The notes under the pieces: generated by a model
The model's input: only the letters and a program-made list of their open reading frames with translations
What the model was told of the DNA's origin: nothing
Databases searched by the model: none
Translations under genes and position numbers: made by a program
In this document: one piece after another, positions 47,922 to 56,347 of the stretch
Layout of the letters: every line of letters starts with the position of its first letter
How positions within the stretch are numbered: the first letter of the stretch is position 1
NCBI GenBank assembly: GCA_947177445.1
Contig: CAMWUL010000001.1
Span: forward strand, 62,001 to 126,000
Direction of reading: 5' to 3'
Length of the DNA stretch: 64,000 nucleotides
DNA from: an uncultured Lachnospiraceae bacterium
GTDB lineage: Bacteria; Bacillota; Clostridia; Lachnospirales; Lachnospiraceae

Positions 47922-48485
47922 TTATGCAGGGCTGTTGGTACTTTCTGAAAAGAAATATGCCGCCATCTGGGCCCTGGAGCTGAAGGGTTCTGTTTCCAGA
48001 AGCTGACGGACTTCTTCTCTGGAATAAAACTTTGCCTCGATGGATTCATTGGCGGAGGAATGATCCTCAAAGCTTCCCTCCACTTCCACAAAGGCAATAT
48101 AGGTGGTGGTATCCGAAAAAGCCACTGCCGCAAAGGAAGGGGGGAGGATCTTTTTGATCCGGGAAATATGAAGCCCGGTTTCTTCGTAAAGCTCTCTGGC
48201 GATACATTCCTCCACCGTTTCCTCCGGTTCGATCATTCCGGCGCACAAATTATAGACAGATTGGTTGACGCCCATGCGGAATTCGTGCAGGAGCAGCAGT
48301 TTATCGCCATGGGTGGCTACAATGGATACACCGCTGGGCTTAGCGCCCAGGTCGTCGGCACTTTTCAGTTCTCTTCTGCTTACAATCTCATACTTTTTTT
48401 CCCGCCCGATTTTATTCAGATAGGTAATTTCATAGTTTTTAAGATATTTTCCGTCCTTTACCTTTTCAAATTTAATCAGCTTCAT
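47922..48485 (-). CDS. Nudix hydrolase (ADP-ribose pyrophosphatase-like)
   Basis: 187 aa. The Nudix box is intact: G-x5-E-x7-REL-x-EE-x-G-L within GMIEPEETVEECIARELYEE. The strand GDKLLLLHEFRMGVNQSVYNLCAG before it is typical of ADP-ribose or nucleoside-diphosphate sugar pyrophosphatases. It hydrolyses X-linked nucleoside diphosphates with magnesium. Its start overlaps the end of the RNase E/G gene by 14 bases, implying translational coupling. Confidence 0.93.
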   Translation of the reverse strand: MKLIKFEKVKDGKYLKNYEITYLNKIGREKKYEIVSRRELKSADDLGAKPSGVSIVATHGDKLLLLHEFRMGVNQSVYNLCAGMIEPEETVEECIARELYEETGLHISRIKKILPPSFAAVAFSDTTTYIAFVEVEGSFEDHSSANESIEAKFYSREEVRQLLETEPFSSRAQMAAYFFSESTNSPA

Positions 48486-49767
48486 GATAAATCCTCCCTA
48501 ATTGCTCATGCAGTGGTTTTGTCCCTTTTTTTCGGGTGATTTCCATCAGGCCAAGAGGGGTTATATCCACTACGGTTGTTTTCACCCGATCTGCCTTGAC
48601 AAGCTCCCGCATATATTCTAACAGCCTTTGACGATGCCGGCTGTCTGACATATTGATAAAGTCTATAATAATGATACCGGACAGGTTCCGCAGTCGAAGC
48701 TGCAGGGCTATCTCACCGGCGGCTTCCAGGTTAATGCGGCTCCAGGTCTCCTCCGCATCCTTTTGTATGCTGTTCTTTCCGGAGTTCACATCGATCACCG
48801 TCAGAGCTTCCGTGGGCTGGATGATGATATAGGCGCCTGATTTGAGCCATACATGAGAGGAAAACGCTTCCTGAAGCCTGCTGTCAAGGGAATAGAGGGT
48901 GGACAGACTTAAAGCTTCCTGATACAGACGGCATATTTTTTCGGGAAAATGCACGGAGCAATAGTCCAGGATTCTGGGATAGAGCTGTGCCTGGTCAGTG
49001 ATGATTTCCTGATATTCCTCCGGCGCCGCCAATGAGTCAAACACTGTCGTCCAGGTCTCCGGCGCCTCCGCGATGCAGCTGAAGCAGCAGCGATGGTCTG
49101 CGTTATGCAATAAATGACAAAAATCTGCAAAGAGAGCCCTAAAGGACTCCATAAGTGCACTTTCGTCCAGCTCGGAGGCACGTGTGCGGATGATGGCGCC
49201 GATGGGATGGACATCTTGAATCAGCTGAAGGGAATCCTCCGACAATATTTTATGCTTTGTAAGACAGTGGACAATGGCATCCCTTTGCTTTTTGTCAAGC
49301 TTGGATGAGAAGCACAACCTGGGCGTTCCCAGGGAAAGAACCACATAATCATTGGACAGCGAAACTTCGGCGGTGATACATGCCTGCTTTGTTTTCTGGG
49401 CGTCCCTCTCCACCTGTACCAGCAGCTCATCGCCCTCCAAAAGCCTGCCATTGGAGGTTCTGTTCAGCAAATAAGGAGCAGAAGCCTTTTTCAGAGGCAG
49501 AAAACAGAGTTCCTTATCTGCAATTTCCACAAAGCAGGCATCCAGATTTTTGACAATTTTTTTGACCTTGCCGATATAAATGGCGCCAATACGGCTGGGC
49601 CTGTGGGAAAAAAAGCTGGCGGCCCGCAAACGGTTATCCCGTATTAGCAGGGCGCAGGGACTTTCTTTGTATTTTGTAAACAATAATTTCCCGGAAACGG
49701 TATTCCGAAGGCTCCTGTCATTTTCGTTCAGAGTGACACTATGTCTGGGAGCAATATTTCGACTCAT
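48472..49767 (-). CDS. rng: Ribonuclease E/G family protein
   Basis: 431 aa from the ATG at 49767 behind AGGAG. An S1 RNA-binding domain (about 55-130; IGAIYIGKVKKIVKNLDACFVEI) is followed by the RNase H-like catalytic domain, with the magnesium-binding Asp pair in LTVIDVNSG and IIIIDFINM. The Zn-link and large scaffold of E. coli RNase E are absent, so it is RNase G-like. It cleaves single-stranded RNA internally, for example in rRNA maturation. It follows the DUF2344 gene on the same strand. Confidence 0.93.
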   Translation of the reverse strand: MSRNIAPRHSVTLNENDRSLRNTVSGKLLFTKYKESPCALLIRDNRLRAASFFSHRPSRIGAIYIGKVKKIVKNLDACFVEIADKELCFLPLKKASAPYLLNRTSNGRLLEGDELLVQVERDAQKTKQACITAEVSLSNDYVVLSLGTPRLCFSSKLDKKQRDAIVHCLTKHKILSEDSLQLIQDVHPIGAIIRTRASELDESALMESFRALFADFCHLLHNADHRCCFSCIAEAPETWTTVFDSLAAPEEYQEIITDQAQLYPRILDYCSVHFPEKICRLYQEALSLSTLYSLDSRLQEAFSSHVWLKSGAYIIIQPTEALTVIDVNSGKNSIQKDAEETWSRINLEAAGEIALQLRLRNLSGIIIIDFINMSDSRHRQRLLEYMRELVKADRVKTTVVDITPLGLMEITRKKGTKPLHEQLGRIYHEAD

Positions 49768-49809
49768 GATCCGTTCTCCTGTAAGTTCTTTAAATCCATA
49801 TCGATATAG

Positions 49810-50523
49810 TCAGCTCTGGCAGCACATGTCTTCCAGCGATATCAGCCGGGAGGATTCCGCCCGGGTATAAATTTCCTCTCTTGTAATCAGCAGGGCGTTC
49901 TCCTGCAGTACTTCCCCGCAATGAGCCAAAAAGGCCTCCATGATTTGAATCGGTTTAATATTTCCCGCGCTGGATGCGTCTGCCAGTATATGGAACGAAG
50001 GCGTTTCACATCCCCCGCCGCCAGAGCAGGTAAATTCATATATGCCCGGCTTCAGGTCCAGCTCCCGCGCTCCCTTTTTGGTCTGCTTCGTATAAAGAAT
50101 ATGATCCCTGGAGAGAAAATCAGGAATGAAAGCGGATAAATCCGCTGTCGGTGCCCTTCCTTCCCGAAAACGAACCGTATAGGAGGCCGCAGCTACGCTG
50201 GCCATGGCATTTTCCGCATGATCAGGCAGCAGCCCTGTAAAAATAATCTCTATACCAGGCACACTTGCAGCGTTCAGACGCTTCCGGACATCTTCACAGG
50301 AGGTAATGGAATGTATTTCGATATCCATATACTCGCCGTTGCTGGTAATCCCCACTCCCAGGGGAGCGGCAAAGGTCATGATCTGGTGGGGGCTGAAGCC
50401 CCCTGTATATGCCACATCGATTCCGGCCCGGCGGATTGCTTTCTGAAAAAAACGCATGACATCCAGATGGCCGATAAAGCGCACGGGGCCATATTTTTTA
50501 AATTTAACGCGCAGTCTCAACAC
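49810..50523 (-). CDS. TIGR03936 / DUF2344 radical-SAM-associated protein
   Basis: About 237 aa. The track start (TTG 50538) lies within the ribosome binding site GGAGGAGG; the better start is GTG at 50523, five bases after it. Family features are present: KYGPVRFIGHLDVMRFFQKAIRRAG and GGFSPHQIMTFAAPLGVG. The family is almost always beside a radical-SAM gene of the TIGR03960 type, as here, with a 20-base overlap. Function is unknown; an RNA-linked role has been suggested because it is usually near RNase E/G, which is also the case here. Confidence 0.92.
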   Translation of the reverse strand: MLRLRVKFKKYGPVRFIGHLDVMRFFQKAIRRAGIDVAYTGGFSPHQIMTFAAPLGVGITSNGEYMDIEIHSITSCEDVRKRLNAASVPGIEIIFTGLLPDHAENAMASVAAASYTVRFREGRAPTADLSAFIPDFLSRDHILYTKQTKKGARELDLKPGIYEFTCSGGGGCETPSFHILADASSAGNIKPIQIMEAFLAHCGEVLQENALLITREEIYTRAESSRLISLEDMCCQS

Positions 50524-52378
50524 AAATTCCTCCTCCAAACCGGGCGGCGCCGCAGCCCTGGCATTTTACTTTACAATTTTCAGATATTTCCTCCCGCTGT
50601 GCCTTCGCCCACTCCCGCTTCAGAAATTCCTTTGTGACACCGCAGTCGATAAAATCCCAGGGGAGAATTTCTTCTGTAGATCTCTCCCTGTGAGTGTAAA
50701 AGTCCGCAGATAATCCGCATTCCTCCAGAGTCTTCAGCCATCTGTCATGGTCATAATATTCACCCCAGGCCTCATAAAAGCCGCCCTTCTCATAAACCCT
50801 GCGGATGACCCGGCCCAATCGGCGGTCTCCTCTGGCCAGGACACCTTCCATCACACTGGCATCCGCCTCATGCCAGTTGTATTTGATGCTTTTCTGATTC
50901 AGCTGCTCGGAGATGGCTTTTCTGGTGAGATAGGCCTTATCTATAAACTGCTCTCTGGTACACTGCCCGGCCCATTGGAACGGCGTAAAGGGCTTGGGAA
51001 CGAAAAAGGAGGTGCTTGCCACGATCTGCACTCTTCCATTAACCCGTTTTTCCTTGGGAACAGTCTCAAAAAAGGCGGCGGCAATCTTGTTGGCCAGATC
51101 TGCAATTCCTCTGATATCCTCTTCTGTCTCGGTGGGCAGACCCAGCATAAAGTAAAGCTTAACCCTGGTCCATCCTCCCTCAAAGGCCATTGTTGACCCT
51201 CGTATGATATCCTCCTCGGTCAGCCCCTTATTGATTACATTGCGCAGCCGTTGGCTGCCGGCCTCCGGCGCAAAGGTCAGACTTGATTTTTTGATATCCT
51301 GTACCTTGCTCATGACATCCAGAGAAAAGGCATCGATCCGCAGGGAGGGCAGGGAAATATTCACATGCTGTGTGCCGCATTTCTCAATCAGAAAGTCGAT
51401 GAGCTCCGGCAGCCGGGAATAATCACTGGAGCTGAGAGAGCTGAGGGAGATCTCCTCATGGCCTGTATTCTTCAGCATTTCCAACGCATATTTTTTCAGA
51501 GTTTCCACATCTCTCTCTCGCACGGGCCGGTAAATCTGCCCGGCCTGACAGAAACGGCAGCCGCGGATACATCCCCGCTGGATCTCCAGGACCACTCTGT
51601 CCTGAGTCGCTTTAATAAAAGGAACAACAGGCTTTAATGGGTAATAGGTATCGGTGACATCCATCTGAATCTCTTTTCTGATGATGGCGGGAATTCCTTC
51701 TTCCACAGGCAGAAAGCTTTTGATGGTGCCGTCCTCATGATAGGCAGTTTCATAAAATCGGGGAGCATATATGCCGGGAAGCTTACCTGCACGGCGCAGA
51801 AATTCCACGCGCGAAAGCCCTGATGCCCTGCATTCCTTATAAAGAGTCAAAAGTCTTTCATACTGGGTTTCGCCTTCCCCGATATAAAACAGATCAAAAA
51901 AATCTGCCAGAGGCTCCGGATTATATACACAGGGGCCGCCGCCGATTACGATAGGGCAATCTTCTCCCCGTTCCAAAGCATTGAGAGGAATCTGGGATAG
52001 ATCCAGGATCTGCAGGACATTGGTATAGCACATTTCATATTGGAGGGTAATTCCCAGGAAGTCAAAATCCTTTACAGGATCCTGAGATTCCAGCGCAAAC
52101 AAAGGAATGTGTTCTTTTCGCATAATGGCATCCAGATCCAGCCAGGGAGAATAAACCCGCTCGCACCATACATCCTCCATGGAGTTAAACATATCATAAA
52201 GGATCTGGATCCCCAGATGGGACATTCCGATTTCATAGACATCCGGAAAGCACATGGCAAAACGGATCTTTACCTTGGACTTATCCTTTGTTACCGAATT
52301 GATTTCGTGCCCGATATAACGTTCCGGTTTTTCTATTTTTAGTAAAATATCATCTGACAGTGCTAATTTTTGATTCAT
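50504..52378 (-). CDS. TIGR03960 family B12-binding-like radical SAM protein
   Basis: 624 aa. The N-terminal region has a cobalamin-binding-like Rossmann fold (FPDVYEIGMSHLGIQILYD). The radical-SAM cluster motif CxxxCxxC is in RGCIRGCRFCQAG near residue 275, followed by the barrel and a C-terminal DUF2344-like partner surface. It cleaves S-adenosylmethionine reductively using a 4Fe-4S cluster; the substrate is unknown. The length is normal for the family. It is encoded directly before its DUF2344 partner. Confidence 0.94.
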   Translation of the reverse strand: MNQKLALSDDILLKIEKPERYIGHEINSVTKDKSKVKIRFAMCFPDVYEIGMSHLGIQILYDMFNSMEDVWCERVYSPWLDLDAIMRKEHIPLFALESQDPVKDFDFLGITLQYEMCYTNVLQILDLSQIPLNALERGEDCPIVIGGGPCVYNPEPLADFFDLFYIGEGETQYERLLTLYKECRASGLSRVEFLRRAGKLPGIYAPRFYETAYHEDGTIKSFLPVEEGIPAIIRKEIQMDVTDTYYPLKPVVPFIKATQDRVVLEIQRGCIRGCRFCQAGQIYRPVRERDVETLKKYALEMLKNTGHEEISLSSLSSSDYSRLPELIDFLIEKCGTQHVNISLPSLRIDAFSLDVMSKVQDIKKSSLTFAPEAGSQRLRNVINKGLTEEDIIRGSTMAFEGGWTRVKLYFMLGLPTETEEDIRGIADLANKIAAAFFETVPKEKRVNGRVQIVASTSFFVPKPFTPFQWAGQCTREQFIDKAYLTRKAISEQLNQKSIKYNWHEADASVMEGVLARGDRRLGRVIRRVYEKGGFYEAWGEYYDHDRWLKTLEECGLSADFYTHRERSTEEILPWDFIDCGVTKEFLKREWAKAQREEISENCKVKCQGCGAARFGGGICVETAR

Positions 52379-52383
52379 ATGTG

Positions 52384-53712
52384 TTATATACCTTTCTTGG
52401 AGGCACCGGTTTCCATAGATTTTTCTGCGGCGGTACTTCGGGAATAGCCGGCAGTTTTTACAGCCTCACGCATTTTTCTCACATCGGACCGGGTCATCTC
52501 TGTCTGCGAATAACGGGCCTGTTCATAGAGACAGGCCATGCCCTTCGTCTCTAATATTCGTTCCCACTCTCTAGCGGTAAAAAAGCGATAACCACCAGGA
52601 TGGCCTTCTGTAAAAAACGGTCCGGACTGCAAAAGCTTTTTTCGATAGAGCCTTCGAATCTGGGCGGAAGGAGTCAGAAAGCCTGAAGGTGCCGTCCTTT
52701 TTGCGGACCGGGTTTTGGTTCTGTCACATTTCTCCCTGACCTCGGAAACGCCTGTATCCATGTCCACAGTCTGTCTGCGGATTTGCCAGAAAAAGTGTTT
52801 CCGGATAAAACGGATCAGCTGGAGTACCAGCCGAAGGATACAATATGCACACAGGCAGATCAGAGCCGCCACAGCCGCCTTTTCCAGAACCTCCCAGAGC
52901 CAGAAGGGCTCACCTTCTGCCGCGTCAAGAGGCACCATATCCGAAAATGGCGGCGGGGCCGCCGACTCTATGGGCTGCATTTCCGGCTCCGGCTGGTCAT
53001 TTCGGAAAAGAGAAAAGAAAAAACGCAAAATGCCTGTTATCATTTTTTTAATCAGACCGGCTATGGCCTCCAGTCTGGACAGGTTTGTAAAAAGCGTCAG
53101 GATTACGGTGCAAAACAGGGTGTACCCCAGCACAAGCCCAATTCCTGAAGAAAACATTTCCTTTGCAGGCACAAAGCCGGCGCTTCCCGCATTGAGAGAT
53201 AAAAATGTCAGATACTGCTGCAGATAATATATGATAAAATATAATCCAAAGCATCCTGCCAGAGCAAATAAATAAAACGCATCCCAGCCGGGGGCATTCT
53301 GCTGATGCAGCAACAGCATGGAAAGCAGGGAAATGCCCAAGGACATGAAGGGATGCATCAAAGGGGTAACGGGAATGTCCTTGATTCTCAGGGCAAAGGA
53401 ATGGATCATATAATATATTCCGCAGACAATGCAGATCACGCGGTTTACAGACCCCTGAGCCGGCACCGCCATAGAAAGGGATACCGCCGCCGCATGAGAC
53501 AGCGCAAAAAGCGGAAAACGGCTGATTTTCGCCCGCAGAATATAAAAGACTACAGGAAAAAGGCCGCATACCACCCACATCGGAAGATCCGGCTGAAGAA
53601 CTGAGGTATAGCTGGACGTTAATCCCATTATGGTCAGCGCCAGAGGAAAAAGAATCCAATGATTCAGCTGCTGTGTAAGCAATTCACTTATAAGCTCTAT
53701 TTTCTCTTTCAT
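52384..53712 (-). CDS. Multi-pass membrane protein with DUF4129-like tail
   Basis: 442 aa with about nine hydrophobic segments (for example at 19-38, 45-60, 70-100, 120-160, 195-215, 285-310), then a cytoplasmic basic C-terminus. The end (GMACLYEQARYSQTEMTRSDVRKMREA) resembles the DUF4129 domain found at the end of TgpA-type transglutaminase-like proteins. No transglutaminase Cys-His-Asp core is seen, so this is the membrane part only. It follows MoxR and DUF58 genes in a conserved order and is probably their membrane partner. Confidence 0.78.
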   Translation of the reverse strand: MKEKIELISELLTQQLNHWILFPLALTIMGLTSSYTSVLQPDLPMWVVCGLFPVVFYILRAKISRFPLFALSHAAAVSLSMAVPAQGSVNRVICIVCGIYYMIHSFALRIKDIPVTPLMHPFMSLGISLLSMLLLHQQNAPGWDAFYLFALAGCFGLYFIIYYLQQYLTFLSLNAGSAGFVPAKEMFSSGIGLVLGYTLFCTVILTLFTNLSRLEAIAGLIKKMITGILRFFFSLFRNDQPEPEMQPIESAAPPPFSDMVPLDAAEGEPFWLWEVLEKAAVAALICLCAYCILRLVLQLIRFIRKHFFWQIRRQTVDMDTGVSEVREKCDRTKTRSAKRTAPSGFLTPSAQIRRLYRKKLLQSGPFFTEGHPGGYRFFTAREWERILETKGMACLYEQARYSQTEMTRSDVRKMREAVKTAGYSRSTAAEKSMETGASKKGI

Positions 53713-53736
53713 TTTCTGCTTTCAATAATCCTTAAT

Positions 53737-54861
53737 TTATACGTGAAAATGAATCAGACGGATACGGTCTGCCAGGGATGGCGGGAGCCAGGGATCCTTG
53801 CTTCCCTGAACCGGATAGATCCAGACAAAAGTATTTCCCGCCTCCTGGTATTTTTCCAGAAGTCCTGTAAAATCATCGTATTGATTTGGAGACACAAAAC
53901 AGGTCAGCGTATCCCGGGAACCTGAAAAAAGGTCTTCTTCAAAAGTCTTCACAAAATCAGCCACAGGCTTTTCCAGGTCGATTCTGGCCAGTGCCCTGCA
54001 TACGGCGTCCAGCTGGCCTTCTCCGGCTCTGGAGGCCACGGATACCGGTTTATCCGTAAACAAATCCATTCCGTTTCCCCGGCACGACACCTGTATGCCC
54101 TGACTCAGAAAGGCGGCGCACAGACCGGCGGCAATGCGCAGGGACATTTCCACGCTTTCTTCCTTTTTCAGCACATTATCATCCTGTATATTCAAAAAAA
54201 TCCTGACACTTTTCAAGGCCGTGAAATTTTTTTGGTTTACCATCAATCCGCCTGTTTTTGCGCTGGCTTTCCAGTTGATGCTGCGCATTTGATCATAGGG
54301 CTGATATTCCCGGATTCCCCTGTATTCAAAGGGATCCTCCAGCAAATGCCGTCTGGCCAGAACCTCTCCGTTGAGCCAGGTAAAGGTTTTTCGAAGCTCG
54401 CTGCTGTCGTAGGGCCGCGGGTAGACATAGATACTGGTCTGCAGGGACTGTTCGGCAGTCAGCTGAGCCGTAAAAAACAGGTCAGAGGACACCAGACCAG
54501 CATGGTCAATGGTATAATAGCCTCTCCGCCCGCCGGTAAATGTCAGAGTCCGGGTAACTTTCTCTCCCCCGCCCACCCGGAAAATGTCATTGCGGTAAAA
54601 CTGATCCGTGGTTCGGGAACCCCTGGCATCCTGGAAAATCAAATGGCGGTCAGTCCGGAATTTAACCTTCAGCATAGGAAGCGGAAGCTGTTTTTTATTG
54701 ATTAATATTTCCTTCAGTTCGCCCTGCTCTCCCTCCATTATGTGATCCTGGACGAACTGTACCTGGACGGTTAAATGTCTCAGCCAGAACCTCTGATAAA
54801 GAATGCGCTGGAGCAGGAACAAAACGGAAAAAGTAAGCCCGATTACCAAAAGCCGGATCAT
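53737..54861 (-). CDS. DUF58 domain protein
   Basis: 374 aa from the ATG at 54861, overlapping the MoxR stop by four bases (ATGA); the longer track ORF is antisense of nothing real upstream. Two N-terminal membrane helices (about 3-25) are followed by beta-rich domains and the DUF58 signature (EYRGIREYQPYDQMRSINWKASAKTG). A vWA-like fold follows. DUF58 proteins work with MoxR ATPases, probably in assembling or maturing membrane or wall complexes. Confidence 0.93.
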   Translation of the reverse strand: MIRLLVIGLTFSVLFLLQRILYQRFWLRHLTVQVQFVQDHIMEGEQGELKEILINKKQLPLPMLKVKFRTDRHLIFQDARGSRTTDQFYRNDIFRVGGGEKVTRTLTFTGGRRGYYTIDHAGLVSSDLFFTAQLTAEQSLQTSIYVYPRPYDSSELRKTFTWLNGEVLARRHLLEDPFEYRGIREYQPYDQMRSINWKASAKTGGLMVNQKNFTALKSVRIFLNIQDDNVLKKEESVEMSLRIAAGLCAAFLSQGIQVSCRGNGMDLFTDKPVSVASRAGEGQLDAVCRALARIDLEKPVADFVKTFEEDLFSGSRDTLTCFVSPNQYDDFTGLLEKYQEAGNTFVWIYPVQGSKDPWLPPSLADRIRLIHFHV

Positions 54862-55808
54862 AACGTAAAATCCTCTGTGGGAACAGGCAGCGTATCCAGA
54901 ATCCCCTGGATCAGCATTTTTGCACTGCCGGAACCGCCGGCGCCGTAGCCCAGCACAAGCCTGTGGGCCAAAACGGGAACGGCCAATGCTTTCATATCGT
55001 CCGGGATGACATAGCTTCGGCCATCCAGCCATGCATAAGCCTTGGCACACCGCAGCAAAGCAAGACTTCCCCTGGGGGAAACGCCCATGACCACCTGTTC
55101 ACCTGTTCTGGAAGCGGCGGCTATGTCTACAATATAACCACGGATACACGGATGGACAAAAACCTTTTCCGCTTCATTCGCTGCCGCTTCCAGTTCATCC
55201 AGGGTTAAAACACTGCTCAGGTCTGAGAGGGGATCCTTATCCATATACCGATCCAGAATGGATATCTCTTCTTCTCTGGAGGGCAGTCCCATGGAAAGCT
55301 TCATCATAAAGCGATCCAGCTGGGCCTCGGGAAGCGGAAAGGTTCCGGCGGTTTCCACCGGATTTTGAGTGGCAATTACAAAAAACGGAGAAGCGAGAGG
55401 ATATGTTTCGCCGTCTATGGTAACCTGGTGCTCCTCCATACACTCCAAAAGTCCCGCCTGGGTCCTGGGAGTGGCCCGATTGATCTCGTCTGCCAACAGA
55501 ATATTGGTAAAAACCGGTCCTGGGCGCAGCACAAACTCGTTTTTCTGCCGGTCAAAAATATTCAGTCCGGTGATATCGCTGGGAAGCAGATCCGGCGTAA
55601 ACTGAATTCGGGCGAAATCTCCGGCAATGGTTTTTGCCAGCGTCTTGGCAAGCTTTGTTTTTCCGGTGCCGGGCAGATCCTCCAGCAGCACATGCCCCTT
55701 TGCCAGTAATGCGGTAAAGAGAAGCCTGGCGGTCTGCTCCTTGCCCACGATCACCTGTCCGATCTGATTCAGAATCCGTTCTCCCAGCATTTTTCCATCG
55801 ATTTCCAT
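54858..55808 (-). CDS. MoxR family AAA+ ATPase
   Basis: 316 aa. Walker A is LPGTGKTKLAK (about 44-50), Walker B is LLADEINRATPRTQ, and the Arg finger region is GVSPRGSLALLRCAKAYA. MoxR ATPases act as chaperones together with DUF58/vWA proteins. It is the first gene of the moxR-DUF58-membrane-protein operon. It diverges from the small membrane protein at 55994 across a 185-bp gap, which holds the likely promoters. Confidence 0.95.
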   Translation of the reverse strand: MEIDGKMLGERILNQIGQVIVGKEQTARLLFTALLAKGHVLLEDLPGTGKTKLAKTLAKTIAGDFARIQFTPDLLPSDITGLNIFDRQKNEFVLRPGPVFTNILLADEINRATPRTQAGLLECMEEHQVTIDGETYPLASPFFVIATQNPVETAGTFPLPEAQLDRFMMKLSMGLPSREEEISILDRYMDKDPLSDLSSVLTLDELEAAANEAEKVFVHPCIRGYIVDIAAASRTGEQVVMGVSPRGSLALLRCAKAYAWLDGRSYVIPDDMKALAVPVLAHRLVLGYGAGGSGSAKMLIQGILDTLPVPTEDFTL

Positions 55809-55993
55809 AATGATCTCCTGTTTTGCGGCGCTCCATTCGTTTTACTTAAAAGTGCAGATGAAAATCTGCTTTATGCAAGTATACCATAATAAACCAATCC
55901 GTGCAATTTTGGAGGAGGTTTTTCTATATGCAAGTACTAATTCTTTTTTTTTTGAATATTCTGTAATAAGCTTTTCGCAGCCGGAGGTTAAGA

Positions 55994-56347
55994 ATGAGCA
56001 ATGTTTCCACGGAACAGAAGCTGCGGCTGGTACAGCAGGTTCGAAGCAGATACAGCGAAGATCAGCTTGACCTGACAAACAGGGAACGGATCCTCTATGG
56101 CAGGAGCAGCTTTCGAAGTGCGGAGGGACCCTGGGCGGAGCAATATCCGTATCCTGAGGATGCGCCAAGGCCCTCCTTGTTCAAAATCAGGCTTTTACTG
56201 GCCCTTGTGCTCTTTGGTGCCGTGATCGCCATGGATACCAGCGGAATCAATGTGGCAGGGATCACGGCAGAAACGATTTTTGAGGCTATTTCTGTTGATT
56301 ATGAGGACACCATCGATCAGTGGATCGATGCGGCAGGCGGCTTATAG
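55994..56347 (+). CDS. Small single-pass membrane protein of unknown function
   Basis: 117 aa with GGAGG seven bases before the ATG. A helical, charged cytoplasmic N-terminus (LRLVQQVRSRYSEDQLDLTNRERILYG) leads to one membrane helix (about 63-80, LLLALVLFGAVIAM) and an acidic exported tail (FEAISVDYEDTIDQWIDAAGGL). I do not recognise the family. It overlaps the end of the convergent HelD gene by six bases. Confidence 0.75.
   Translation: MSNVSTEQKLRLVQQVRSRYSEDQLDLTNRERILYGRSSFRSAEGPWAEQYPYPEDAPRPSLFKIRLLLALVLFGAVIAMDTSGINVAGITAETIFEAISVDYEDTIDQWIDAAGGL

Noticed and set aside
54862-55050. N-terminal extension of the DUF58 ORF in the track
   Set aside because: It overlaps the MoxR gene in another frame; the ATG at 54861 overlapping the MoxR stop gives the proper family start.
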